A stretch of 64,000 nt of DNA from Cryptomeria japonica (taxonomy: Eukaryota; Streptophyta; Pinopsida; Cupressales; Cupressaceae). The translations under genes and the position numbers were made by a program. Shown here piece by piece: positions 34,930 through 46,839 of the stretch. Position 1 is the stretch's first letter, and every line of letters starts with the position of its first letter. The DNA lies in contig NC_081405.1 of the NCBI RefSeq assembly GCF_030272615.1, positions 476,104,008 to 476,168,007 of the forward strand, written 5' to 3'. The notes below the pieces were generated by a model that ran no database searches, had not been told where the DNA came from, and saw nothing but the letters and a program-made list of their open reading frames with translations.

Positions 34930-35510
34930 GAGAACTCTTGATGATCAATAGGACCCTTTTGAAGGTGCCAACCGTCAAAGAGCCACCTCAGAGAAAGTCT
35001 CTTTTCAGAACCACCTGCAAGGCACAAGGTAAATTTTGTAAGGTCATTGTAGATTTTGGATCCACGAATAACATAGCTTCTATTGAAATGGTTACTAAAC
35101 TTAACTTGCAAAGAATAACTCATTCCTATCCTTATAAAGAGTCTTGGTTGAATAAAGGTCAACAATCCCTGATTAGTGAGCAAGTTTGGGTAGAATTTTG
35201 ATTAGGTGAATACAAAGATAGGGTGTTGTGTGATGTAGTAGAAATAGATGCTTGTCATCTGCTACTAGGCAGGCCTTGGCAATATGATGTAGATGCTAGA
35301 CATGAGCAAAGGCAGAATGTTTACACCATCACCAAGAATGGGGTGAACTTCACTATGACACCTCTTCCAAAGAATAGTAAGGATAAGAATCGTGTGACTA
35401 GTGTCATGCTAGTAGATGAGAAAGAGTTCATGAAAGGTTTGAAGTAGAAGGATACTCCTTGCTTTTCCATAGTTTTCAAGCCTAGGGATGAACCTAAGAA
35501 CCAAGAGACA
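34930..35510 (+). pseudogene. E2 aspartic protease, active-site serine/threonine changed
   Basis: Retropepsin-like segment: KVIVDFGSTNNIAS at about 35040-35080, where family members read D-S/T-G. Here the second position is Phe. It continues LLLGRPWQYDVD (about 35260). Separated from gag by shifts; a stop follows near 35447. Confidence 0.82.
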
Positions 35511-36230
35511 TAAAGGAAGGTAGGTCCTAAAGAAGTTCAAGATCTGCTAGATAAGTACAAGGGAATAGCAGCAAACAGTACCATAGATACCTTACCTCCT
35601 CAAAGAGAAATCAATCATTGCATAGAACTTATACCAAGTTCTACCCTACCTAACAAGTCAGCCTATAAATTGACCTTGAACAAAATGCAGAATTTGCAAG
35701 ATACATTCAAGAGTTACTTGAGAAAGGGTTCATTAGAAAGAGTATAAGCCCATGTCAGTTTCGATAGTGCTAGCCCCTAAGAAAGAAGGGACATGGAGGT
35801 TGTGTATAGACTCTAGGTCTATCAACAAGATAACAATAAGATATAGGTTCCCAATGCCAAGAATAGAGGATTTGATGGATTGTCTAGGAGAGGCCAAGTA
35901 CTACTCCAAAATAGACTTGAAAAGTGGTTATCACCAAATTAGGATCAAAGATGGAGACCAATGGAAGACAAAATTTAAGACCAATGAAGGCTTGTTTGAG
36001 TGGATGGTAATATCATTTGGGATTTCCAATTCCCCTAGTACATTTATGAGGTTAATGAATGAGGTTCTTAAACCCTTTATCAATCATTTTGTGGTAGTAT
36101 ATTTGGATGATATACTAATTTTCAATAAGGATAGAAATGAACATCTGATGCACTTGGATTTGGTATTGAAAAGGTTGCATGAGGAGCAGTTGAAGGTCAA
36201 CTTGGACAAGTGTGTTTTCTTATAGGAAGA
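35511..36230 (+). pseudogene. E2 reverse transcriptase (Ty3/Gypsy type)
   Basis: The best-preserved part (35752-36225) is open for 157 codons: [73 protein letters not shown] and the catalytic YLDD at 36100-36111. The usual PFGL is SFGI. Upstream, the N-terminal part (ELIPSSTLPNKSAYKL-like, about 35620) is shifted. It copies element RNA into DNA. Only one stop separates it from RNase H. Confidence 0.93.
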
Positions 36231-36910
36231 ATTGGTATTTCCTGGATTTGTTGTTTCCAAAGATAATCTTAGAATGGATCCATCTAAGGTGGAGGGAATC
36301 CTCAATTGGCCCACACCCAGATCTGCAAGTGAGGTAAAACGTTTCCATGGCTTGGCAAGCTTTTATAGAAAGTTTATAATAAATTTCACTGGGGTTAGTG
36401 CTCCTATGATAGATACCATCAAGGGTGGAAGAAATTGTAAATTTGCTTGGAATGATGAAGATAATAAGTCTTTTGAGTATTTGAAAACAAAGATTACAGA
36501 GTAGCCCATCTTAGTCCTTCCTGATTTTCATAAGGTATTCACTATTGAATGTGATGCATCTAAGAAATCTATAGGACGAGTCTTGAGTCAAGAGGGTAAG
36601 CTAGTGGCCTTTTTCAGTGAGAATTTAAATGAAGCAAACAAAATATTAAACCTATGACCTAGAGATGTATTCTTTGGTACAATCTCTTAGAAAATGGAGG
36701 CACTATCTATTACCTATGGAATTTGTTGTTTATACTGACAACCATGCTTTAAGTTTTTTGAATATGCAGGAGAAACTCAATCACAGGCACATGAAATGGA
36801 CAGAGTACCTTCAAGCCTTCACAATCACTATCAAGCATAAGAAAGGAGTGGACAAAAAAGTTGCAGATGCCCTTAGCAGGAGGAACTTGGTAACCTAATA
36901 AATTCAATTA
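36231..36910 (+). pseudogene. E2 RNase H region
   Basis: The frame continues FPGFVVSKDNLRMDPSKVEGI (connection), then a stop, then [18 protein letters not shown] (36538 on), with the first RNase H aspartate in ECDAS. After shifts it resumes from 36665 with RKWRHYLLPMEFVVYTDNHAL and ends VDKKVADALSRR, the typical end of this domain in Ty3/Gypsy. Confidence 0.9.
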
Positions 36911-38197
36911 GAAAGCATGGGAATAACTACTATGAAGGACATGTACCAAGAAGATGCAGATTTCAAGGAGGCTTATGAGGTTTGTCAAGCTATGAATGAA
37001 AGGTATCATACTGATTTTTCTAAGTATAGTCTTCAAGAAGGTTTTCTTTTCAAGGGTAGTCAGTTTTGTATTCCTAATTGCTCAATGAGAGAGAATATTA
37101 TCAAGGAAAAGCATTCTGGAAGTTTATCAGGACATTTTGGACTTGATAAGACACTTGAGTTGGTTAGAAGGTTTTATTTTTGGGCAAGAATGCAATCAAA
37201 TGTGAGGAAATTTGTTTAAGAGTGTGTGGTGTGTCAAAGAGCTAAAGGTAGAAGTTCAAATGTAGACTTCTATACTCCTTTACCAATCCCTACCAAACCT
37301 TGGGATTTTGTTAGTATGGATTTTGTCTTAGGCCTTCCTAGGACTAAATCAGGTTATGACAGTGTCTATGTTGTGGTAGACCAATTTTTCAAAATGGCAT
37401 ACTTTTTGCTATGCAAAGTTACACGTGATGCTTCCAATATTGTAAGTTTGTTCTTCAAGGAGGTTGTTAGACTTCATGGGTTACCTTAAAGTATTATCTC
37501 AGACCGGGATCCTAAGTTTGTAGGACATTTTTGGAGGACTTTGCGGTATAGGTTAGGGACAAATTTGTCCTTCTCTTCTTCTTATCACCCTCAATTTGAT
37601 GGATAGATAGAGTTGATTAATAGATCCCTTGGTAATTTGTTGAGGTGTTTAACTAAGGACCATGGGGTCACTCGGGATACTATTCTTCCACAAGAAGAAT
37701 TCTCATATAATGACTCTGTGAACAGAAATACCGTACTAAGTCCTTTCCAAATTGTATATGGAACCCATCCTAGAGGTGTTCTTGAACTCAGAGAAGTGAA
37801 AAATATTGAGAGAAGAAGTGCTCAGGCAGATGATTTTGCTGAAGTGATGAGAGACATACATCAACAAGTCCAGGATAGATTGATACAAACCATTGAAAAG
37901 TATAAGCAAGCAACAGATGTCACAAGGAGAGATGTTCAGTTTAAAGTGGGAGACATGGTGATGATTCATCTCAACAAAGAAAGACTCCCTAAGAAGAAGT
38001 ACACCAAGTTGCTTATGAAGACGATATTTCCTTTCATGGTCCTCAAGATATGTGGAAACAATGCATACAAAATAGATCTACCCCCGGATGTGGGATTGTC
38101 ACCTATATTCAATGTATCTAATATATATACATATAAAAGTTGTATGGATGATGTTGTGTTGCAGGTCCATCTGATTCTTCCAATCCAGCTATGTTAG
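36911..38197 (+). pseudogene. E2 integrase
   Basis: The zinc-binding region has H-GHFGLDKTLELV and, past a stop, ECVVCQRAKG (about 37220). The core has DFVSMDFVLGLPRTKSGYDS (first D), [13 protein letters not shown] (second D, about 37500) and YHPQFDG-stop-IELINR with the catalytic E (about 37590-37620). The C-terminal part (37613-38197) is open for 194 codons and includes SPFQIVYGTHPRG and the GPY-like PFMVLKICGNNAYKIDLP. Integrase inserts the DNA copy. Three stops interrupt it. Confidence 0.93.
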
Positions 38198-38233
38198 AAG
38201 GAATTACTTCCCCTCTCAAACCTGAGATTGAGT

Positions 38234-38380
38234 GTTAGCAAGAAAACAAGGAGGAAGACTTACTTGGAGTACCTAGTCAAATGGAAGAATCAACCTTTAC
38301 AAGATGCTACATGGATGACTTCTGAGGCCATTGAGAAGACTGGAACTCACTTTGCAAACATCCCAACTCAAGGGACTTGA
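38234..38380 (+). pseudogene. E2 chromodomain
   Basis: In the same frame as integrase, after one stop, the sequence reads YLEYLVKWKNQP then DATWMTSEAIEKTG, the core of a chromodomain. It ends with a TGA at 38378-38380. In chromoviruses this tail reads histone marks and steers integration. It lies 22 bp before the 3' LTR. Confidence 0.88.
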
Positions 38381-38402
38381 GTTTCTTTTGGGCTTGGGAG
38401 TA

Positions 38403-39869
38403 TGGTCCAGAGCACATTCCATTACACATCTATTTTTGAGCACATGGCGGGTCTACAGGTTCATTTATGATGAAATAATGGGTTGGATTACTTATCACCC
38501 TTGATGTAATTGAATGCCTATTTGTATGGTCAATAATCTCTTAGGTGAGCATATAAACCTAGAGGTCTATTAGGCCATGAAGGCTTGGAATTTGTATTTT
38601 CAATGTTAGTATGTCTAGGATGTTGTCTTAGGTGTTTGGAGTAAATAATGACCTTGGATGTGTTTCCATAAGGTCTAGGTGGTTAATAACCGATGTTGGT
38701 CCTAAGTTGCAAAATGATGCATTTGTTGTCAAGCAACTTTTTAAAGTTGTTAGTAGGATGCCAAATACTTCTCCAACAGTCCTAACTATTAAAAATTAGT
38801 TATTGATGTTGGAAATTCTTTATATATATTTGCACAACTATAGGAAGGAGGTGAGTCGAAAGTCTTGTAAAGTTTGGTGGAGAAAGTGAATAGAAAAAGT
38901 TTGATTTCGCCATAGAGTGATATTTTTCCGTACGATCCATATAGAGTGTGAGAAATACTAATAAATTTTTGATTTGGTTAGAAAGAATCCTGAAACACCC
39001 TTCCAATTCATTTAGTCTAGCCTCTTGAAGTAAAGTTTAGTGGAAGTTATAAGCATTTATCTTCTATAGGTTTGAAACCCTCCATTTTCAAGGGTTACAA
39101 TGCAAATAAGACCCTAACTCACAATCTACTCATTGGGATTCGATGGCCATGGGTAGAATGCAAGTTAGGGACATGTATTTTGAGATTTCAAAGGGGCAAA
39201 GTCAGAGGAGTTGGTTGGTACATTACCACCAAGCCCTACTCTAAACCGATTGAGGGTTTAGATTAGACTAGATGTTTCATTTAGCATACAATGAACAATG
39301 ATGAGATGATGAGTTGAATTGATGGAATTAGAGTATTTGAACATAGGAGAAACTTCCTAAAGAGTTGGAACCTTCCTGTGATCTCATTCTCATATACCTC
39401 TTTTGTGAAACCAGTCTAACCTGATCAATTAGGCCTATGACCCAAGTAGGTGTTCTAGAGTGCAGGAATAGGATGGAAATCCAATATTTTTGAATCTAAT
39501 AGTAATCTCAAAAGGGTGTCCAAAACCTAAATTTGTTTGAGGTGTTATCTATAGAAAATTTCTAAAAGACAGTGAAATAGGGCTACTAACTAGTAGACCT
39601 GTGTTGTTAAACCTGTGTTGGTAGACCTATACAGGTAGGCTTGTCTAGTCCTCAAAAGCCAATATTTGTCTTGTGCTTGAAAAATAGTATTGTGGAAGAT
39701 CTTTATAGGTCTTAAGAAGTAAATAGAAGTGTTGTTCCATCCCTGGTTAGGGGTAAGAGTTTGATTTCACAGTTGAGGTGTGAATCATAGCTATGAGGGA
39801 GATTCAAGGTAAAGAAGAACAAGGTGTGTGGGTGGGTTTATCACCCTATTTTTGCCAACCTCTGCATCA
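38403..39869 (+). repeat. E2 3' LTR
   Basis: 1467-bp uninterrupted LTR, TGGTCC... to ...CATCA. It is the template that proves how the split 5' LTR fits together. Confidence 0.93.
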
Positions 39870-39874
39870 CTATG

Positions 39875-40490
39875 CATCATCTGAAATGATATTAGGAAAA
39901 ATATGACCCTGAATAGTTTTTATGTCAGGTTTCCATTCTGTCTTGGACCTTAGAACTTTTTCTCCCTCTGTTCTTCTTTTCTCTCTATCAAACAGAGTAG
40001 GCATGCGACTGTTGACCAGGAAATGAAATCCTGTATGTTAATTATCAATTCTTTGTGTATACATCCTATGAATAGTAAAAAATTGTTTGATCACCCCAAA
40101 TTTGGCCTTGAATCCCTCCATCATGGCATGTAAGAAACTTGGGAGAGGCTTAATTAGTGAAATTTCTAACACTGCAATTGTTTTACTTATATGAGATATT
40201 GAACAGGCTATGAAATTTTGCAACTTCAAATGTTCCTAAGTAAGCCTTAGCAGCTCTCTATGTTCATCCCATGTTGCATCCGCATGGTCCAAAATCTCAT
40301 TGATCTTTGATTCCAATAATGATTTTTTCATATCTATATTTATTCTCCTCTCCATCTGCAAATCATCCACATTTAGCACTTCATTTTCATTAATTAAACT
40401 AACTATCTCTAATCTAGTTGGAGCTAGATCATTCCTCAATCTTATAACTTTATCAAATGTATGCTTCATCATGCTTGAGGGTGTGTAAGT
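39875..40490 (-). pseudogene. Unknown retroelement-like ORF split by E2
   Basis: A minus-strand frame reads from about 40490 to 39873 with only two internal stops (40236 and 40038). It is charged and helical (NENEVLNVDDLQMERRINID; LLESKINEILDHADATWDEH) and ends PNIISDDA at the E2 junction, continuing at 16925-16830. The style resembles the non-pol ORFs of E1, but I cannot align it by eye. Product unknown. Confidence 0.4.
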
Positions 40491-40577
40491 ATGTATTGCA
40501 TATAACTATTCAATGATCACCTTGATCAGTTATTTATTTGGTGCCTTCATAGAATTACAACAAGGCCTACCATGGGC

Positions 40578-40745
40578 TATGAGGTGTATCAGTTATTTGG
40601 AAGCATGTTAGTCAATAGAGTAGCTGACACATCCATCATAGAGGCAACAGGCTTGAATCTAAATTTGGCAAAGTTTTCTCATAAGGTGGCCTGGAAGATA
40701 GAAGAGGAGGTCACCATCCAAGTGTTCACACTTTCATTGGCCTGA
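40578..40745 (+). pseudogene. Short unknown coding-like fragment
   Basis: An open frame of about 55 codons (YEVYQLFGSMLVNRVAD ... KVAWKIEEEVTIQVF) ends at a TGA at 40743-40745. Composition is protein-like and it lacks stops, but there is no start codon context and I do not recognise it. Confidence 0.25.
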
Positions 40746-41560
40746 GCATCTTCTGTTAGCCTTCGTGGGTCTCGCATGCCAAAACCATAGTGGCATTGTA
40801 GAGTTAGTTTGGTCACGCAACTTGACTCAATTGCAAAATCATGCAAGCATCTAGTCCATTGATCTTGTCCAAGTTTTTTTCTTCATAAGATGCACAGAAT
40901 GTGACCATACCAGGCTTACCTTTCCACCATGTCATCTTGTCATCCACATGCTACTTGTTCATTGGTCCACATATGTGCATAGTGAGCTTGAGAAGGTCAC
41001 ACCTACCACGTAAGTGGTGGGGTTATAGAATTAACTTCAATGAGAAACTTCTATCAATGGAGTATTTGCACTACAATTCAGGTCATCAAATCACTAAGAA
41101 GTGACCGATATATATGACAAAGATATCAGACCAAATTTTTTTCATGTCCATGGTCATTGATCTAGCTGAATTTGACTGGTCCATATAGGATATGACTTGT
41201 TTAAAGTGGAGCTTAGGTGCCAGGTAGGAGGGCGGGGTTGCAGAGTTAGCATTAACTAGCTAAGTGACCTAATTGCGCAACCGCATGCAAATGCAAGCCA
41301 TATATTTGGCTAAACATGGGAAAATAAACAATACAAGAAAATGGCTAGACTGGATATCTAACACTAGGGGTAGGTCATCAAAATGACATAATGGGCTTAA
41401 AACATAACGTAAATCACCGAGAAATGGCTATTGAAGGTCACCTCTTAAATAGAACAAAAAGAAAACACAACAAGGCTAGGATTTAGTGTTTAGGGTTTTA
41501 GACTAAAACCTCATAGTAAAACAAGCCTTTAACCTAGGGTAGAAAATTTTGAAAAAGCAT
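40746..41560. other. Anonymous sequence, no gene seen
   Basis: Slightly less AT-rich than its neighbours. No frame, terminal repeat or tandem repeat that I can support. Confidence 0.4.
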
Positions 41561-41568
41561 CCCAATAC

Positions 41569-43177
41569 AAGTATTTCAGAATAGTTGGAAGAAGTAATAC
41601 ATAAGGAGAGAAGAAGATCATCTAGGGAAGTTTGATGCAAGAATAGATGAAGGAATATTCTCGAGATATTATAGGAGTAAGGCCTACTAGTTTTATAACA
41701 AGAGGCTAAACAAGATTGTGGAGAGTGCAGATGTGAGAGTTAGTGAGGAATGTAATGAATCTGAGACTAAAATAGAAGTTGTTTTGGTTGCTACAAATGA
41801 GAAGGCTACTTCAAAAGAGAAAGATCACACAAGTCTAGAAGAAAGGGAACCTAAATAGACTCCTAATACACCATCAAAATATGTGAGGAAGAACCATTGA
41901 AAGGAACAAATTATTGGAGACAAGAATAAAGGAGTTCAAATAGGAAAACTTGTAGAAACAAGTGAACAAGCAAAATAATGTTTCTTATCTCAAGTAGAAC
42001 CAAAAACCTATGCAAAAGCTAGGAAGGATGAAAGTTGAGTTAAGGCAATGGAAGATGAGTTAAATCAGATAGAGAAGAATTAGACATGGGAACTAGTACC
42101 TAGACCAATGGATAATAATGTGATAGGAACCAAGTGGGTGTTCTAGAAAAATTTGAATAAAGATGGAGAAGTAACAAGGAATAAGGCAAGATTGGTATGT
42201 AAGGGTTATTCACAAGTTGAAGGCATAGGCTTTGAGGAAATAATTTCTCCAGTAGTAAGAACAGAGGCTATAAGGATGTTTCTTACATTTATTGCTTACA
42301 AGAATGTTAAAGTGTATCATATGGATGTGAATTCAACATTCTTGAAAAGGAGAACTTGGAGAAGAAGTATACATTAAACAACCAGATGATTTCAAGTTCT
42401 TTGAATATCCAAATATGGTTTGTAGATTTAAGAAGGCTTTTTTATGGACTCGAGAAAGCTCCTAGAGATTGGTAAGCAAGCCTAGATAGGTATTTTTTGC
42501 AGCAAAACTTTAGTAAATGTACTATAGATAGAAATATTTATTTCAAAATTGAAGGTGATAAATTGTTGAATATTGTTGTGTATGTTGATGATATCATATT
42601 TGGAGGAGACGATGGTGTACGCAGGGTGTTTTTAGAAGAGATTCAAAAGGAATTTGACATGTCTATGATAGGTGAGATGTCTTATTACCTTTGCCTTCAA
42701 GTTACTCAATCAGAAAAGGGCATTTTTATTTCTTAAAATAAGTATATCAAAGAGATGTTGAAGAAGTTTGAGACCTAGAATTATAAACTGGTTGCAACCC
42801 TATGGCTGTTGACTGTAAGTTAACAAAGGATGATGGACCTCCCAATATTGATTAGAAAAGGTATATATCTATGATTGGAAAATTATTATATTTGATTTCT
42901 TCAAGATTGGATATTATGCAGGCTATGTGTTTGGTGGCTAGATATCAGGCTATTCCTAAACAATCTCATGATCAAGCAGTGTAGAGGATATTTAGATATT
43001 TGGAAGAGACTCTAGATTATGGATTATTGTATAAGAAGGATAATGATTTTACTTTGAGAGCATATACTAATGTTGATTGTGTTGAATGTGTTGATGGAAG
43101 TAGAAGTACAAGTGGTGGTGCATTTTTATTAGGTGATAGATTGGCCTCTTGGTTAAGTAAAAAAAAAGATTTAGTTT
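41569..43177 (+). pseudogene. E5: 5'-truncated Copia pol fragment (integrase end, RT, RNase H)
   Basis: The similarity starts in the integrase C-terminus (YFRIVG; then EDHLGKFDARIDEGIFSRY at about 41625). It runs through the acidic linker into [52 protein letters not shown] and an intact catalytic YVDD at 42581-42592. The RNase H part has SRSTSGGAFLLGDRLASWLSK. Many stops and shifts occur. The gag, protease and most of integrase are missing, as are LTRs. It resumes at 44826 after the solo LTR E6. The RT differs clearly from that of E4. Confidence 0.9.
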
Positions 43178-44820
43178 TGTTTGCATTGAGTTGTCATTGA
43201 TGTCAACTGATATGCTAGAAGACTAGTAGGTATTGAGACTGTCAGTGACATCACGGGTAAGAGGTGACATGAAGTTGTGTGCTAGTATGACAAGTTGTAA
43301 CTAGTATAAAGGCTGGTTGTTTGCTTGTGATAATGTTTATGATAAAGAGGCAAAGTGACAAAGAGATCACAAACCACCGGAGGTGAAGTTGTGCTACCGG
43401 TGTAGTGTACACTATCGGTTAGCAGCAAGAGAAGGTCTCACCGGTAAGGGCTTGTGCTGGTATGAGTTTTTTTAATGTTCAAATTTAAATTGACCTTGTG
43501 TCAGTGAGCTAAGTGTATGTCGATGTGATGCCACATGGAGTTGAGGTCACGAGCATGCAGAGGTCGGTGAAGTTTCCATCAACATGGTTGTTAGAGCAGT
43601 TAGTCGACATTAAATGAAACAACCATAAATCATGGGTCGATAACAAATTGATGTTTCTTGAGGAAGAATGAATGACAGAGAAAGATCAAGGAGTTGTTGG
43701 CGGCTAGATCGAAGAAAGGAAATTGGATTGCAAGAGGACCTCATGAAGGAAATAGCTGGGTCATAAATGAGTTGACACATTTCAAGGCTGAAAATCATGG
43801 TTGGGTTTGCTATTTTTGGCAAAAATACTTTGGATAGATGAAAAATGTGTGATAGCTTATTCCTCCAATGTAGGTGTGCGATCCAAGGTGGATCGGATCA
43901 GATTGGATGCAGATTTGGTTGAGAGAAGAAAACCTTATCCACCCTCTGTTTGAATTAGTTTTTGGTGGGAGAGCTTTAGTTTAAATAATGATGACCTAAG
44001 ACACATAGAGTTGCTACTGCTAAAGGGTAAAGAAGCGAGTGAAATTGAAGTCTGAGAGCCGAAGAGAAAAACACTTGAAGTGTTTGTGAGTGAATATTGT
44101 ATTGGTAAGGAGAAGTAGGGCAAACTTGTGTAAGGAACAAACTGACAGAGTGAGCATAGAATGCAAAGGTGACAAACTGAAAGAAGCGGTACCTGATAGA
44201 GAGTGACCAATTGCAATTTGAATTCAGCAAAATAGAGGGAGAGAAGATTAAGGAGAGTTAGAACCGGTAGGAAGGCTAAGCTACCGTGTGTGTTGAGTTG
44301 ATATAAACTGGTAAGATAGAAACCGAAAGTTCAAATCTTTGAAAGTTTGCAAAACTTCATTTGCAGCAAGGATGCCAATTGTTTATCTAAATTTTTCATA
44401 TTGTTTACACTGAGTAGGTGCTTATTTCAGGGGTTGTATCTCCTTTAGGTTTTATCCTATAAATTGTATAGGGGTTGGTTCTCCTTTGAGTTGATGCTCA
44501 TAAATTAGGGGTTGGTGCCTTAAAAATTTTAATCAGATCTTTTCATTGTGAGGCTGATTTGAGTAGAAGATCTCTAGTAGCTATTCTCACCGAGGTTTCT
44601 ACCACTTTGGGTTTTCCTCGTACATCTCATGTTATGTGTTGCATCTTCATGTGTGTGATGTATTAATCCTTTAGTTATTTATCCTACACACATTGTTTGC
44701 ATTGCTTGGGTAACTTGTCTGCATCTTGTGTATCCCATATTGAACCGGTATAGCCAAATTAAGTAAAATCTGTTCAAATCACTGATTCCCCCCCCTCTCA
44801 GTGATCCATTGTGTCCAACA
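43178..44820 (+). mobile_element. E6: solo LTR, plus orientation
   Basis: A 1643-bp insert with TGTTTGCATT...TGTCCAACA ends lies between perfect AGTTT duplications (43173-43177 and 44821-44825). Excising it with one AGTTT restores the RNase H frame of E5 (KKKDL then VSLSTIE). It holds no coding region, PBS or polypurine tract, so it is a solo LTR left by LTR-LTR recombination. Its end carries CCCCCCCCTCTCAGTGATCC, and GAGGTTTCTACCACTTTGGG lies at about 44591, matching modules in the other LTRs. Confidence 0.92.
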
Positions 44821-44825
44821 AGTTT

Positions 44826-45093
44826 CATTATCTACTATAGAGGTAAAATACATTGTAGCGACATCTAATTTACTCAAGCTATGTGGTCGAAGAAAACTCT
44901 TAATGATATTAAGGTGGAGTATGATGAGGATTTTCCTATTACATGTGATAATACAAGTGCTATTAACATTACAAATAATTGGATAATACATTCAAGCACT
45001 AAAGATATTGCAATCTGGTATCATTTCTTAAGAGAGAAGGTTGAAGACAAGGAAATCAATGTATATGCCTACTAAAGAATAGATTGTAGATAT
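44826..45093 (+). pseudogene. E5 RNase H end
   Basis: Continues E5 after the solo LTR: VSLSTIEVKYIVATSN, then, shifted, EDFPITCDNTSAINI and FLREKVEDKEI. The fragment stops at 45093 where the E7 LTR begins, before the usual end of the domain. Confidence 0.85.
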
Positions 45094-46490
45094 TGTAAAC
45101 GTATAAAAATGATCACTTTCCTAAGTGAATATTTAATATTCATTTTAACCTCATTCCTCTATTTAATTAAATTCTTTATATTCATCTATTTAATTAAATG
45201 AATTACTCAATTTATTTAATTAAGTTCGCGTAAGCCTTTTCTAGCCTTTAATTAAATAAATCACTTTATTTAATTAAAACCCCCTTTTTCCCTTTTTAAT
45301 TAAATTTATATTTAATTAAATTGATCCTTGCAAGTAAATAAATCTAATTTATTTATTTAAATCCCCCACTTGTATTTATGCAAGTTGTGTCTATTTTTGT
45401 TGAAATAAAGTAATTTATTTTAATTAAAATTCCCCTCCATCCACTTGCAAAATCCTACATCTCCCACTTGCCTCCTTAACCCCCTTCTAGATTCTTCTAA
45501 TCACTTCCAATTTAGCCTAATCCATCTCCTAAATATTGTCACATCCCCAAGCAAAGGCAAATCACTTCTCAAACCCTCAAATTCTTCAATAACCATTAAA
45601 GGCTTTATGTCCTCAACAAGTTAACCTTCAAAGTCTTCATAACCATTAATGGTTAACTCAGCCTTCTTGAATGATTAGAGACTTTCTCTCTAACTCAACC
45701 CACATCTAACCCAAGGGTCCAATCAAGCATTCATGGCTTAACCTTGGTTATCCCTTTAACCCTTGCACAAGAGTTTACCTCTTGGGTAAAAGCTTTATCC
45801 AACGAAAAACTCTAACCTAACCTTAACTCTTACCTCCTAAGGTAACCTTCATGTCTTCTCAAGAATTCAATGCTTCTTTCATCTCCTCTCAAGCACTCTC
45901 TTGTTGACAATTGTCACCATTTCATTGGTGAGAATTATAAACATAGATTGATAACTTTCAATCCTTGCCCTTGTTAAGATTATCCAATCTTGACCATCCA
46001 TTGCCCTATTTTTCCTATAAATAGAGCTCTCATTCTCTCATTTTTAGGGATCCAAGTTTCATGCATCTAATCTATAGTCATTTTATTAAGCATTTAGCCT
46101 CTCTTTGATAAAAATCATCTTAATAACATTTTAGAATTAATTTTAAATATTATAGCATATCCATGTTACACTAGTATATATTGTTAGGATAGGATTACTA
46201 ATATTCATCATACCATCATATTCATGCTAGTTTAAATCATCATAGATTCAATATGATACATATCTAGAAATGCATTCATGCTAAATTAATCAAACATCAC
46301 TCATTCTTGGAGTTGTCATTCCTAAGTCACTTTTCTCAGTGATCTAAGAGAAAAGGCATTAGCTTGAGGGATCCTGTGAGATAGAGAACAATGGAACACC
46401 CCTTAGGAAGTTTATCTATTCAATATAGCTCCATAAATTGCACCAAGAATCCCATTGGTGTGTGGATCTTTTGGAAACTAAATTTTACAT
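45094..46490 (+). repeat. E7 putative 5' LTR (right end uncertain)
   Basis: Sequence turns abruptly from E5 to TGTAAACGTATAAAAATG. It contains a cluster of TTTAATTAAA-type palindromes (about 45160-45370) and a TATA box (CCTATAAATAGAG, 46014-46026), the usual layout of an LTR U3-R region. A CA at 46490 is one possible end, but no convincing PBS follows and the partner LTR is outside the window. Element E7 reads rightward into gag at 49542. Confidence 0.55.
46016..46024 (+). promoter_or_regulatory. TATA box of the E7 LTR
   Basis: TATAAATAG, preceded by CC and followed by AGCTCTCATTCTC, a pyrimidine-rich start-site-like context. A TATCCAATC CAAT-like word lies about 35 bp upstream. Confidence 0.55.
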
Positions 46491-46603
46491 TTTTGTCCCC
46501 CACTTTTCCTGCACACATTTCTAGTGCCGACCATGGGGCTTATTCCCATTAATCTTATTGTTTTTTATATAGGAGAAACATTGCAAGCACGCGGAAAAGT
46601 TGA

Positions 46604-46839
46604 GTTAGCCCATTCGATACTTTCTTTAGCGCATAGAACCCTTTTAGTAGCGCTTCTGGTATACTATTTAGCGTGTGAGACTCATTCATTAGCGCATTTA
46701 GGCTTTTTGTTAGCGCCTACCAGTTTTGGCTTTATTCTGTATTATCATAGCACATTCAGAAAATAGAGTAGTGCATTAGGTAATCATCTTAGCTCATATG
46801 CACTTTTTTGTAGCGCATGTGTGTTGCAGTCTAGCACAT
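46604..46839 (+). repeat. 21-bp-period TAGCGCAT array 1
   Basis: The word TAGCGCAT or a close variant starts at about 46604, 46626, 46647, 46669, 46690, 46710, 46748, 46769, 46790, 46811 and 46832. Steps are 20-22 bp except one of 38. Bases between the words are not conserved. In one frame the word reads L-A-H every seven codons (46524-46766 is open), but any 21-bp repeat gives a seven-residue period. Confidence 0.88.

Larger units (their letters stand above)
16926..39869 (+). mobile_element. E2: Gypsy chromovirus, plus strand, with two nested insertions
   Basis: The 5' LTR is in three pieces (16926-17368, 25206-26150, 33657-33746) that add up to 1478 bp. The intact 3' LTR is 38403-39869 (1467 bp). 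Flanking bases CTATA (16921-16925) and CTATG (39870-39874) fit a 5-bp target duplication with one change. The internal region (33747-38402) holds gag, protease, RT, RNase H, integrase and a C-terminal chromodomain, the order of Ty3/Gypsy chromoviruses. All domains carry stops. The LINE E3 and the Copia element E4 both lie in the 5' LTR, so E2 is older than both. Confidence 0.93.

Noticed and set aside
46490-46520. PBS directly after the E7 LTR
   Set aside because: No TGG-initiated sequence complementary to a tRNA 3' end that I recognise; the LTR end stays open.
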